Shown here: in pieces, positions 13,539-20,792 of the stretch
How the letters are laid out: each line of letters opens with the position of its first letter
Numbering within the stretch: position 1 is the stretch's first letter
From: Bacillota bacterium
GTDB lineage: Bacteria; Bacillota; Desulfitobacteriia; Desulfitobacteriales; Desulfitobacteriaceae
Length of the DNA: 22,497 nucleotides
NCBI GenBank assembly: GCA_023390635.1
Contig: JAEWCM010000198.1
Span: forward strand, 1-22,497
Direction: 5' to 3'
The notes under the pieces: generated by a model
Database searches by the model: none
What the model saw: only the letters and a program-made list of their open reading frames with translations
Told to the model about the DNA's origin: nothing
Program-made: the position numbers and the translations under genes

Positions 13539-14963
13539 TTGCCATCCCTTAGCGAAGGATTGCAGCAATACCAAAAGCAAGGTTTGCGGTCTTTCCACAC
13601 TCCCGGACATAAAGGACGACGGGAGTTTTTTTTTAATCTGGCGTTTCCCGATTTTGATCTAACGGAATTGCCAGGGTTGGATGTACTTCATGCACCTGAC
13701 GGAATCATTAGGGAGGCACAGGAACGATGTGCTGAAATTTTTGGTGCAGAAGAGAGTTTCTTTTTGGTTAACGGTGGTACAGTCGGAAATCAGGCAATGA
13801 TGATGGCCTTGCATGATAAGGAGAATAGGAAAGTACTGGTTGAGCGTCAGGCTCATCGATCGGTAGTCGGGGCTCTAGTTCTGGCTGGACTGAAGCCTGA
13901 CTATATAGAACCAGTCATTCATCCTGATTTTAATTTACCTTTAGGGACTTTTTTGCCCAGATCCATTCAATGGGAGAATTACTTGGGGTGCCAGCTAACT
14001 TACCCCACCTATTACGGAACTTTGCCTCCTTTGGGTCAATGGGTTGGAGAAAGGGATAGAAAAGGAGCTAAAGTGCCGTTATTGGTAGATCAGGCTCATG
14101 GGTCCCATTATCTGAATGGCCTTTTTCCACCAAGCGCGCTAAAGGTGGGTGCTGACTTAGTGCTTAACAGTGCCCATAAAACCTTGAGTGCCCTAACCCA
14201 GGGAGCAATTCTTCATGTGCAGGGGAATCGGGTAGATCGAAGAAGGCTGCGGCAAAGTTTAGAACTGTTACAATCTTCTAGTCCTAATTATTTGCTGCTC
14301 TCTTCCCTTGAAATGGCAGGAGAATTTGCCCTTCAGGAAGAGCGGTGGAGTGAGTTGAATTATGAAGTAAAAAATCTTCACGATCAAGTTGCCAATAAGA
14401 TTAGGCTTTTAGGAGAGAATGATGCGGGTACCTATGGGATTGGAGAAATCGATTGGTCTAAGATTCTCATCAATGTTCGTTCTCTAGGTTTAAATGGAGC
14501 GGCTTGTGCAGATTATCTGCGCCGGGAACATGGATTAGAACCGGAATTTTGGGATCAGGAGAATATTCTATTTCTGCTGGGAATCGGAAATACCGCTGAG
14601 GATGTAGCAGCCTTGAGGAAAGGGCTGGAAGCTCTGATCCGATGGGCAAAGTTTGAACACTCTGGAACGCAGGAAAAGAGCTGTAGTATAAGAGAAACGT
14701 TAAAGATGCTACCGATTCCGCCACAAAAGCTAACGCCCAGAGAAGCCTTTTTAGCTTCAAAGAAATCAATCCCCTTACGAGATAGTTTGGGAAAAATTTG
14801 TGGAGAAACAATCTCCCCATATCCACCTGGAATTCCATGGATTGTGGCGGGAGAGGAGATCACTTATGAGGTGATGGAGGCGTTGCAGTTTATTGGTGAC
14901 AGGAATTTTTTAGGGTGGCAAGGAAAGGAAGAAAGAAAGATCCAAGTGGTTGAGGAGGGATAA
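13539..14963 (+). CDS. PLP-dependent Orn/Lys/Arg decarboxylase family protein (YaaO-like)
   Basis: The protein (474 aa from TTG 13539) is a fold-type I PLP enzyme of the Orn/Lys/Arg decarboxylase family, close to YaaO (480 aa) in gene order. Members decarboxylate basic amino acids to polyamines or their precursors; the substrate is not certain. Family motifs are SFHTPGHKGR near the N-terminus, FFLVNGGTVGNQAM, VDQAHGSHY and NSAHKTLSALTQGA, where Lys214 is the expected PLP Schiff-base lysine. The C-terminal domain with TPREAFLASKKSIPL...SPYPPGIPWIVAGEEIT is complete. The start is uncertain: TTG 13539 has GGGGG at 13526-13530 and fits the homologue N-terminus, while in-frame ATGs at 13509 and 13518 lack a good ribosome binding site and ATG 13446 overlaps gin by 44 bases. 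darA begins 5 bases downstream. Confidence 0.88.
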   Translation: MPSLSEGLQQYQKQGLRSFHTPGHKGRREFFFNLAFPDFDLTELPGLDVLHAPDGIIREAQERCAEIFGAEESFFLVNGGTVGNQAMMMALHDKENRKVLVERQAHRSVVGALVLAGLKPDYIEPVIHPDFNLPLGTFLPRSIQWENYLGCQLTYPTYYGTLPPLGQWVGERDRKGAKVPLLVDQAHGSHYLNGLFPPSALKVGADLVLNSAHKTLSALTQGAILHVQGNRVDRRRLRQSLELLQSSSPNYLLLSSLEMAGEFALQEERWSELNYEVKNLHDQVANKIRLLGENDAGTYGIGEIDWSKILINVRSLGLNGAACADYLRREHGLEPEFWDQENILFLLGIGNTAEDVAALRKGLEALIRWAKFEHSGTQEKSCSIRETLKMLPIPPQKLTPREAFLASKKSIPLRDSLGKICGETISPYPPGIPWIVAGEEITYEVMEALQFIGDRNFLGWQGKEERKIQVVEEG

Positions 14964-14967
14964 TGGG

Positions 14968-15300
14968 ATGAAAATGGTGATTGCTATTGTTCAGGACAAA
15001 GATGCAGGAAAATTACTGCAGCGACTGACGAAAGAGCACATTAGTGCAACCCGCTTATCCAGTTCGGGAGGTTTCCTTCGTTCAGGGAATACTACTTTGT
15101 TAATAGGAATTGAGCAAGAGCGCCTGGATTTTCTCATTGAGCTGATTCGGCAGACGTGCCGGAAGAGAGAAGAAACCCATCCCCAGATTCAACCGCCGAC
15201 CATTGGACCGGCCGATGCAAACATTCCTTTTCCCCTTCAGGTCCCGGTGGGTGGGGCTACGGTTTTTGTATTAACGATCGATGAGACTTATAAAGTGTGA
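14968..15300 (+). CDS. darA: Cyclic-di-AMP receptor protein DarA/PstA (YaaQ)
   Basis: The 110-residue protein is a PII-like cyclic-di-AMP-binding protein (YaaQ/DarA/PstA, about 109 aa). Family signatures are the start MKMVIAIVQDKDAGKLLQRLTKEHISATRLSSSGGFLRSGNTTLLIGI, with Asp-Ala, Thr and GGFL-x-x-GN-x-T residues that form the nucleotide pocket, and the C-terminal VPVGGATVFVLTIDE strand. It is cytosolic and trimeric in characterised members, whose partners are still largely unknown. The ATG at 14968 follows AGGAGGGA at 14953-14960; a TTG start at 14950 would lie upstream of that site and is rejected. In B. subtilis tmk lies directly before this gene, but here the decarboxylase does. Confidence 0.95.
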   Translation: MKMVIAIVQDKDAGKLLQRLTKEHISATRLSSSGGFLRSGNTTLLIGIEQERLDFLIELIRQTCRKREETHPQIQPPTIGPADANIPFPLQVPVGGATVFVLTIDETYKV

Positions 15301-15304
15301 TGTT

Positions 15305-16171
15305 ATGAATAAAGCTTTGGAATTAACGGTTAAGGCTGCTAGCCAGGGGAAATTAGCTCATTTCCTATTGTTCCACGGTGGGAGTAGGAGTGAGCGATGT
15401 TCTTTTGCCTGGTATTTGGCCAAAATTCTTAATTGTCTGGATGAAGCAGGACGCAGGCCTTGCGGACAGTGTTCCAGCTGTCATAAAATTTCTTCAGGGA
15501 ATCATCCTGATGTGCTGAAAATTGAATCCACTAAGAGTACATTAGGAATAGAGCAAATTTTGGCTTGGCAGCAAAAAGTTTATCGCCCTCCTTATGAAGG
15601 AAGATGTAAGGTTTTTTTATTGGAGAAAGGGGATACCTTAACTTTACCGGCGGGGAATGCTTTATTAAAGGTAGTGGAGGAGCCGCCACCGAATACATTA
15701 ATTATTCTCAGTGCAGATAATGGAGAGGGAATTCTGCCTACCTTGCAGAGCAGAGCGCAGAGTATATACTTCCCCGCTCTTTCTGCTCAAGAATGGATTG
15801 ATCAGAGCCATGTTTTTGCAGAAAAAACTCAGGAAGAGGTTCGGGCGGCCTTTGCGTTGAGCGGACACGAGGCCAATCTGGCTGAAGAGGTTCTGAGCCT
15901 GGGGGTGGCTAAAATTGAAGGATGGACGAGGGCTTTTTGGGAAGCTGTTAATTCCCGGGATTTCTTGAAATTATCTGCCCTTTTTCCTCTGGAAAAAGGG
16001 GAGGCCCCGCTTTATCTGCAGGTTATGGCAGTACAAATAAGGGAAGAAGTAAAGAGTGGCAAGGCGGATCCTAAAGCTTTTTTGGCAGTAGGAGAAGCCA
16101 TGGGAGCTTTAAAGGATCAGGCCAACCCCAGATTAGTGCTGGAAGTTTTGGCTTTGAGTTTATTTGATTAA
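15305..16171 (+). CDS. holB: DNA polymerase III delta' subunit (clamp loader)
   Basis: The 288-residue protein is the delta' subunit of the clamp loader. It has an AAA+ domain with a zinc module (Cys44, Cys53-x2-Cys56-x2-Cys59), the conserved KVFLLEKGDTLTLPAGNALLKVVEEPPPNTLIIL segment and the LPTLQSRAQ sensor region (Ser-Arg-Ala in place of the common Ser-Arg-Cys). The P-loop is not recognisable: residues 25-32 read GGSRSERC without the GK[ST] lysine. Delta' need not hydrolyse ATP, so this can be functional. ATG 15305 is chosen over ATG 15281, which overlaps darA by 20 bases and has no ribosome binding site; even 15305 has only a weak one. The neighbours darA and ricT are as in B. subtilis, except that yaaR is missing. 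Confidence 0.9.
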   Translation: MNKALELTVKAASQGKLAHFLLFHGGSRSERCSFAWYLAKILNCLDEAGRRPCGQCSSCHKISSGNHPDVLKIESTKSTLGIEQILAWQQKVYRPPYEGRCKVFLLEKGDTLTLPAGNALLKVVEEPPPNTLIILSADNGEGILPTLQSRAQSIYFPALSAQEWIDQSHVFAEKTQEEVRAAFALSGHEANLAEEVLSLGVAKIEGWTRAFWEAVNSRDFLKLSALFPLEKGEAPLYLQVMAVQIREEVKSGKADPKAFLAVGEAMGALKDQANPRLVLEVLALSLFD

Positions 16172-16184
16172 GGAGGGAATCTTT

Positions 16185-17003
16185 GTGGTTGAGGTGGTGG
16201 GTGTTCGCTTTAAAAAAGCGGGGAAGATATATTATTTTGCTCCGGGACAATTAGCTTTGGCTGTTAATGATAATGTAATTGTGGAAACAGCGCGGGGAAT
16301 TGAATTCGGAGAGATCGTCCTCCCTTCTCGTGAAGTAAAAGAAGAAGAGGTTGTGATGCCTCTCAAGCATGTGATCCGTAAGGCTACGGAGGACGATGAA
16401 GCAATTTTGCTACAAAATCAGCTAAAAGAGAAAGAAGCTTTCCAAATTGGGTTAAGGAAAATAGCGGATCATAATTTGCCAATGAAACTAGTGGATGTAG
16501 AATACACCTTTGACGGCAATAAGATTATTTTCTCTTTTACGGCCGAAGGCAGAGTGGATTTCCGTGAGTTGGTAAAAGATCTGGCCGCCGTTTTTCGCAC
16601 TCGAATCGAACTGCGCCAGATTGGAGTCAGGGATGAAGCGAAAATGCTTGGCGGCATCGGTTCTTGCGGCCGGGTTCTATGTTGCTCTTCCTTTCTCGGA
16701 GATTTTGAACCTGTCTCTATCCGGATGGCCAAAGACCAGAGATTGTCTCTTAATCCTACGAAAATTTCCGGGATCTGCGGACGTTTGATGTGCTGCTTGA
16801 AGTACGAAAATTGCTCTTACTGTGGAAGCGGTTGTCACCGGGAAGATGAAGAGGTTATTGAAGACCGCGCTCTTCTGGAGTTGTTTAACGAAGAGGGTGT
16901 AGTCTTAGATGAAGGGAAAGGTAAACCGGTCAGCGGGCCTAATAGGAATCATAAAAAGAAAGGGGACGGCAATAAAGGCAAAGGAAAGGGTGAGCGAGTA
17001 TGA
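16185..17003 (+). CDS. ricT: PSP1-domain protein RicT (YaaT), regulator of sporulation/RNA processing
   Basis: The 272-residue protein is the PSP1-domain protein YaaT/RicT. In B. subtilis it forms an iron-sulfur complex with RicA and RicF and influences RNase Y and sporulation phosphorelay. The start MVEVVGVRFKKAGKIYYF and the two cysteine motifs CGRVLCC (161-167) and CGRLMCC (198-204) are hallmarks. Further cysteines follow at 210, 213 and 217 (NCSYCGSGCH). The last about 40 residues are very basic and Gly/Lys-rich. Start GTG 16185 is supported by AAGGAGGG at 16170-16177, which overlaps the holB stop; a TTG at 16164 is rejected. The stop overlaps the yabA start (ATGA). Confidence 0.95.
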   Translation: MVEVVGVRFKKAGKIYYFAPGQLALAVNDNVIVETARGIEFGEIVLPSREVKEEEVVMPLKHVIRKATEDDEAILLQNQLKEKEAFQIGLRKIADHNLPMKLVDVEYTFDGNKIIFSFTAEGRVDFRELVKDLAAVFRTRIELRQIGVRDEAKMLGGIGSCGRVLCCSSFLGDFEPVSIRMAKDQRLSLNPTKISGICGRLMCCLKYENCSYCGSGCHREDEEVIEDRALLELFNEEGVVLDEGKGKPVSGPNRNHKKKGDGNKGKGKGERV

Positions 17004-17308
17004 GTCAATTGGCTCAAGCTCTATTAGAAGTAGAGGAAAGGCTTCATTCCTTGCTGGAGGAAGTTCACCGCTTGCGTCCTTATGTGCTGGCTCTGGAAGA
17101 AGAGAATGTGCGTTTAAAGAGGGAGCTGGCGCTTCCGGAAAGGGAGACTCAGCGGGTGCTGGCTAACGCGGAACAGCTTCAGGGAGTGGCAACGGAGAAT
17201 CTCATTCGCCTTTACAAGGAAGGATTTCATATTTGCCATCTTCATTTTGGACAGCCTCTGCAAGAGGGAGATTGCTTGTTTTGTATGGCCTTACTGCGCA
17301 AAGATTGA
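17000..17308 (+). CDS. yabA: Replication initiation control protein YabA
   Basis: The 102-residue protein matches YabA, which binds DnaA and DnaN and limits replication initiation. The N-terminal half is a long coiled-coil-like helix rich in Leu/Glu (residues 5-45), which mediates tetramerisation. The C-terminal half ends with the zinc-binding module FHICHLHFG...DCLFC, with Cys79, Cys92 and Cys95 and nearby histidines (77, 80, 82) as candidate ligands. It overlaps ricT by four bases. A weak AAAGGGTGAG lies before the ATG. In B. subtilis the genes yabB and yazA lie between yabA and rsmI; both are absent here. Confidence 0.94.
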   Translation: MSQLAQALLEVEERLHSLLEEVHRLRPYVLALEEENVRLKRELALPERETQRVLANAEQLQGVATENLIRLYKEGFHICHLHFGQPLQEGDCLFCMALLRKD

Positions 17309-17320
17309 TAAGGGGGATTA

Positions 17321-18166
17321 ATGATGCTGGAAAGCGGCACTCTCTATGTTTGTGCCACTCCAATTGGTAACATGGAAGACATCACTTTGCGAGTTTTGCG
17401 AACTCTGAAGCAGGCCGATATAATTGCAGCAGAAGATACCCGCCATTCCCGGAGGTTACTGGATCATTATGAAATTCATACACCGATGATCAGTTATCAT
17501 GAACACAATGAAAAAAAGCGGTCTGCTGAGCTGGTGGAGTCCCTTCAAGCAGGAAAAACCGTTGCACTGATTTCTGATGCTGGGATGCCCGGGATTTCAG
17601 ATCCAGGATATGAAATCATTCAGCTATGCTATAAAGAGGGAGTAAAGGTAGATGTTCTTCCTGGACCCAATGCAGGATTAACGGCGTTAGTCCTGTCAGG
17701 AATGCCTGCAGACGGTTTTGCTTTTCACGGGTTTTTGCCAGCTCAGTCTGGTAAGCGGCGTAAGAAGCTGGAGGAATTGGCTTGCATGCCTTTTACACAG
17801 ATTTTTTATGAGGCTCCTCACCGGTTGACCAATACCTTGACGGATATGGTGGCGGTTTTAGGAAACAGAGACGCTGCAGTGGTGCGGGAAATTTCTAAAA
17901 TTCATCAATCAGTGAAAAGAGGAAAAGTCCAGGTCTTGCTTAAAGAATACGAAGCGGTTCCACCGAAGGGAGAATGCTGTATTTTGGTCGGACCATGGGA
18001 GAAAGAGATTAGAAAAGGTGGCCCGGAAGAGTGGATTAAGGCGGTGAACCAGGAAATGAGCAAAGGAAGCAGCCGCCAGGAGGCATTAAAGTCAGTGGCA
18101 AAAGAATTCGACGTAAGCAAGCGGGAGATCTATCAAGTAATGCATAAAGACGGAGGTCAAGGATGA
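17321..18166 (+). CDS. rsmI: 16S rRNA (cytidine1402-2'-O)-methyltransferase RsmI
   Basis: The 281-residue protein belongs to the tetrapyrrole-methylase-like family and matches RsmI, which puts the 2'-O-methyl group on C1402 in 16S rRNA of the ribosomal decoding centre. Motifs are the N-terminal LYVCATPIGNMEDITLRVLRTL, AAEDTRHSRRLLDHY, ALISDAGMPGISDPGY and the later FYEAPHRL. The C-terminal helix-turn-helix-like segment (SRQEALKSVAKEFDVSKREIYQVMHK) is also typical. Start ATG 17321 follows AAGGGGGAT; ATG 17324 is an alternative. The stop codon is part of the stem of a strong hairpin. Confidence 0.96.
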   Translation: MMLESGTLYVCATPIGNMEDITLRVLRTLKQADIIAAEDTRHSRRLLDHYEIHTPMISYHEHNEKKRSAELVESLQAGKTVALISDAGMPGISDPGYEIIQLCYKEGVKVDVLPGPNAGLTALVLSGMPADGFAFHGFLPAQSGKRRKKLEELACMPFTQIFYEAPHRLTNTLTDMVAVLGNRDAAVVREISKIHQSVKRGKVQVLLKEYEAVPPKGECCILVGPWEKEIRKGGPEEWIKAVNQEMSKGSSRQEALKSVAKEFDVSKREIYQVMHKDGGQG

Positions 18167-18179
18167 CCTCCGTCTTTAT
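18144..18179 (+). terminator. Hairpin terminating the rsmI transcript
   Basis: ATAAAGACGGAGGTCA (18144-18159) and TGACCTCCGTCTTTAT (18164-18179) form a perfect 16-bp stem with an AGGA loop. The stop codon of rsmI is the first triplet of the right arm. The T tract is short (CTTTAT), so termination strength is uncertain. Confidence 0.75.
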
Positions 18180-18213
18180 AAAAACAATAACCAGTTTTAG
18201 AATAAAACTGGTT
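18176..18213 (-). terminator. Rho-independent terminator of abrB (reverse strand)
   Basis: AACCAGTTTTA (18189-18199) and TAAAACTGGTT (18203-18213) form a perfect 11-bp stem with loop GAA. On the minus strand it is followed by ATTGTTTTTA (18188 down to 18179), giving the T run. It lies about 75 bases after the abrB stop. On the plus strand it is followed by A residues, so it serves abrB rather than rsmI. Confidence 0.8.
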
Positions 18214-18286
18214 AAAAAATAAGTGATCAAATCAAATTTTCTATAGATAAGTTTTTTAAGTAAACGTATGCTTTAAAATACCAAAC

Positions 18287-18556
18287 TTATACAGCGGTGT
18301 TGGTTGTGCTGTTAACTGATTCGCCCATGGCAGAAGCACATTCACGGCAAACATTTTTACCGCGGAAATTTTGTACATCACTGGCATTACCACAAAATAC
18401 ACAAGCAGGCTCATACTTTTTAAGAATGATTTTTTCCTGATCAACATAGATCTCCAAAGCATCCTTCTCGTCAATGCCAAGAGTACGACGTAATTCGATA
18501 GGAAGAACAACCCGACCCAGCTCATCGACTTTTCTCACAATTCCCGTTGATTTCAT
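18287..18556 (-). CDS. abrB: AbrB/SpoVT-family transition-state transcriptional regulator
   Basis: The 89-residue protein, the only confident minus-strand gene here, is AbrB-like. The DNA-binding swapped-hairpin domain MKSTGIVRKVDELGRVVLPIELRRTLGIDEKDALEIYVDQEKIILKKY covers residues 1-48 and is close to AbrB. A second part carries CVFCGN and CRECA (C-x2-C pairs), which may bind metal, and a Ser/Thr/Asn-rich tail. AbrB represses many transition-state and sporulation genes in growing cells. Start ATG (complement of 18554-18556) is set by AAGGAGTGGAG upstream; a longer in-frame N-terminus would lie in the promoter region. A sigma-A promoter and a perfect Spo0A box lie upstream. Confidence 0.95.
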   Translation of the reverse strand: MKSTGIVRKVDELGRVVLPIELRRTLGIDEKDALEIYVDQEKIILKKYEPACVFCGNASDVQNFRGKNVCRECASAMGESVNSTTNTAV

Positions 18557-18585
18557 CACTTTTACTCCACTCCTTAACAACATTA

Positions 18586-18592
18586 TTCGACA
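18586..18592 (-). promoter_or_regulatory. Spo0A box in the abrB leader
   Basis: TGTCGAA on the minus strand is a perfect Spo0A box. It lies about 10-15 bases downstream of the predicted abrB transcription start (near 18601), matching the known placement in B. subtilis, where phosphorylated Spo0A represses abrB from sites just downstream of its promoters. No second good box was seen. Confidence 0.65.
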
Positions 18593-18607
18593 ATTTCTTA
18601 CAACCTT

Positions 18608-18636
18608 ATGATACCAGCCATTCCATTTAAAGTCAA
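18608..18636 (-). promoter_or_regulatory. Sigma-A promoter of abrB
   Basis: On the minus strand TTGACT (18636 down to 18631) and TATCAT (18613 down to 18608) are separated by 17 bases, a strong match to the vegetative consensus. Transcription would begin near 18601, leaving a leader of about 45 bases with the Spo0A box and ribosome binding site. Confidence 0.75.
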
Positions 18637-18718
18637 ACATTTATTGTCAGCGGATTTGAGTAGAATTAGAAAGTTCAATGCTAGAAGAATCTCTCAATCT
18701 AAAAGGTTCGGGAGGCCC

Positions 18719-18748
18719 TTGTATATTTATCCTTTATTGGGCTATACT
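18719..18748 (+). promoter_or_regulatory. Candidate promoter of metG
   Basis: TTGTAT at 18719-18724 and TATACT at 18743-18748 are separated by 18 bases. Transcription would start near 18755, giving a leader of about 50 bases, too short for a T-box riboswitch. Confidence 0.4.
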
Positions 18749-18806
18749 TGACGAAATAAATAATTTTTTTCCAAGAATTTATTTGAATTTTGTAGAGGTG
18801 AGATCA

Positions 18807-20792
18807 TTGAAATATTATATAACAACTCCTATTTTTTATCCTAATGCCAGCCCCCACATTGGAACGGCATATACGACAGTCGCAGCTGATGCTTTAGCCC
18901 GTTATCAGCGGATGCAAGGCAGGGATGTATTCTTTTTGACCGGGACCGATGAGAATGCTCAAAAAATAGTAAGGACTGCAGAGGAAAAGGGGGTAGACCC
19001 TAAGACTTATGTAGATGGAGTAGTAGAGCGGTTCAAAAGCCTTTGGGAAGAACTGGATATCAGCTATGATGATTTCATTCGTACAACGGAAGAGCGCCAC
19101 CATAAAGTGGTACAGGAACTTTTTTGCCGCCTTCATGATCAGGGAGACATTTATAAATCGGAGTATGAAGGATGGTATTGCACTCCCTGTGAGACTTTCT
19201 GGCCCGAAAGCAAACTGGTCGATGGCAAATGCCCTAATCCTGACTGCGGACGGGAAGTAGAGCTATTAAAAGAAGAAAGTTATTTTTTCAGATTGTCGAA
19301 ATATCAGGACAGACTGCTTGAACACATTCGGACTCATCCTGACTTTATTCAGCCTGTTTCCCGTCGCAATGAAATGATTCGTTTTATTGAAGGGGGGTTA
19401 GAGGATTTATGTGTTTCTCGTACCACTTTTCAATGGGGAATTCAAGTGCCGTTCGATCCTAAGCATGTTGTTTATGTATGGCTTGATGCCTTAATTAATT
19501 ACATTTCTGCTTTGGGCTATCCGGATGGAGAAAAGTACAGCCGCTATTGGCCGGCTGATGTGCATTTAATGGGCAAGGATATTGTCCGTTTTCACTCTGT
19601 GATTTGGCCTATTATTTTGATGGCTTTGGGGATCGAATTGCCTAAGGTAGTTTATGGACATGGGTGGTTCTTGAGCAAAGAAGGAGGAAAGATTTCTAAA
19701 TCCAGAGGGAATGTCCAAGACTCTTTTGAATTAATTAGCCGTTATGGTTCAGATGCCATTCGCTATTTTCTGCTGAGAGAAATGCAGGTGGGAACGGATG
19801 GAACCTATTCAGAGGATAGCTTGGTGGAAAGATTAAACAGTGATCTGGCCAATGACTTAGGGAATTTCGTTTCCCGTAGTTTGGCGATGATCGTCAAATA
19901 TAGGGAAGGAAAACTACCTGCGCCGGGTGCTGATACTTCGTTAGAAAAGGAATTGCGTATATTAAGCCATGAAGTAAAGGGCGCGGTGGAAGCGCGGATG
20001 GAGGCTTTAGATCCGGCAGGTGCCTTGGAAAACATTTGGCGCTTGGTGGCAAGGTGCAATAAGTATGTGGATGAAACAGCACCTTGGGCGTTGGCAAAAC
20101 AGCCAGATCAAAGAGAACGACTGGATACGGTCCTCTATACATTTGCAGAGTTGATTCGTATTTTGGGAATCCTGACAGCTCCCTTTCTTCCGAAGCTTAC
20201 TCCCAAGCTTGTGAAACAGCTGGGAAGCGATGAAAGCATCATTCAATGGCAGGAGTGTGACCATTGGAATGTTTTAAAACCTGGCACACAAGTGGAGAGA
20301 GGGGAAGCCCTCTTCCCCAGAGTTGATCTGTCTCAATTCGAAGTTGAAGAAAATAATAAAGAAAAACCGGGGCAGACCTTAGCTGCAAATTTTGAAGGAA
20401 GTGACGCGAAAATGGATATGGAAATCAAGGCAGAGAATACAGAAGAGAGAGTGGTTGAGCCGATCAAAGAGGAAATCACGATTGACGATTTTGCCAAGAT
20501 TGATTTGCGGGTGGTAAAAATCCTTAAAGCCGAAAAGGTGGAAAAAACGGATAAACTTATGAAATTGGAAGTGGATCTTGGCAGTGAAATACGCACTGTA
20601 GTTTCTGGTATAGCCAAACATTATGTGCCTGAAGATTTGATCGGGCGTCATGTGGTGCTGGTGGCTAATTTAAAACCTGCCAAATTGAGAGGCATTGAAT
20701 CGAAGGGCATGATCCTTGCTGCTTCTGAAGGAGAAGTTCTGGAAGTTCTTAGCTTGGACAATCCGCTTCCAGGAGGAGCACGGGTTAAATGA
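18807..20792 (+). CDS. metG: Methionyl-tRNA synthetase
   Basis: The protein (661 aa from TTG 18807) charges tRNA-Met. The catalytic core has PHIGT at residues 16-20 (the HIGH motif) and KISKS at 295-299 (the KMSKS motif). A zinc knuckle is formed by CTPCETFWPESKLVDGKCPNPDCG. The anticodon-binding helical domain follows, then an acidic linker, and from about residue 555 a C-terminal tRNA-binding (EMAP-like) domain, IDDFAKIDLRVVKIL to KLRGIESKGMILAA. TTG 18807 is chosen because GAGGTGA at 18795-18801 precedes it and MKYYITTPIFYPNA is the usual N-terminus; an ATG at 18678 would add 43 unrelated residues across the promoter. The stop overlaps the tatD start (ATGA). Confidence 0.97.
   Translation: MKYYITTPIFYPNASPHIGTAYTTVAADALARYQRMQGRDVFFLTGTDENAQKIVRTAEEKGVDPKTYVDGVVERFKSLWEELDISYDDFIRTTEERHHKVVQELFCRLHDQGDIYKSEYEGWYCTPCETFWPESKLVDGKCPNPDCGREVELLKEESYFFRLSKYQDRLLEHIRTHPDFIQPVSRRNEMIRFIEGGLEDLCVSRTTFQWGIQVPFDPKHVVYVWLDALINYISALGYPDGEKYSRYWPADVHLMGKDIVRFHSVIWPIILMALGIELPKVVYGHGWFLSKEGGKISKSRGNVQDSFELISRYGSDAIRYFLLREMQVGTDGTYSEDSLVERLNSDLANDLGNFVSRSLAMIVKYREGKLPAPGADTSLEKELRILSHEVKGAVEARMEALDPAGALENIWRLVARCNKYVDETAPWALAKQPDQRERLDTVLYTFAELIRILGILTAPFLPKLTPKLVKQLGSDESIIQWQECDHWNVLKPGTQVERGEALFPRVDLSQFEVEENNKEKPGQTLAANFEGSDAKMDMEIKAENTEERVVEPIKEEITIDDFAKIDLRVVKILKAEKVEKTDKLMKLEVDLGSEIRTVVSGIAKHYVPEDLIGRHVVLVANLKPAKLRGIESKGMILAASEGEVLEVLSLDNPLPGGARVK

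Noticed and set aside
14470..14838. Minus-strand open frame of 122 codons inside the decarboxylase gene
   Set aside because: Antisense shadow with low-complexity composition and no supporting start signal.
15281..15304. Upstream ATG at 15281 as holB start
   Set aside because: It lies within the end of darA and has no ribosome binding site; ATG 15305 fits the usual N-terminus better.
18640..18806. T-box or SAM riboswitch before metG
   Set aside because: No T-box sequence (AGGGTGGAACCGCG type) and no competing terminator/antiterminator stems; the predicted leader is only about 50 bases.
18678..18806. 43-residue N-terminal extension of metG from ATG 18678
   Set aside because: The extension has no family resemblance, spans the candidate promoter and lacks a ribosome binding site, whereas TTG 18807 has GAGGTGA and the normal MetG beginning.
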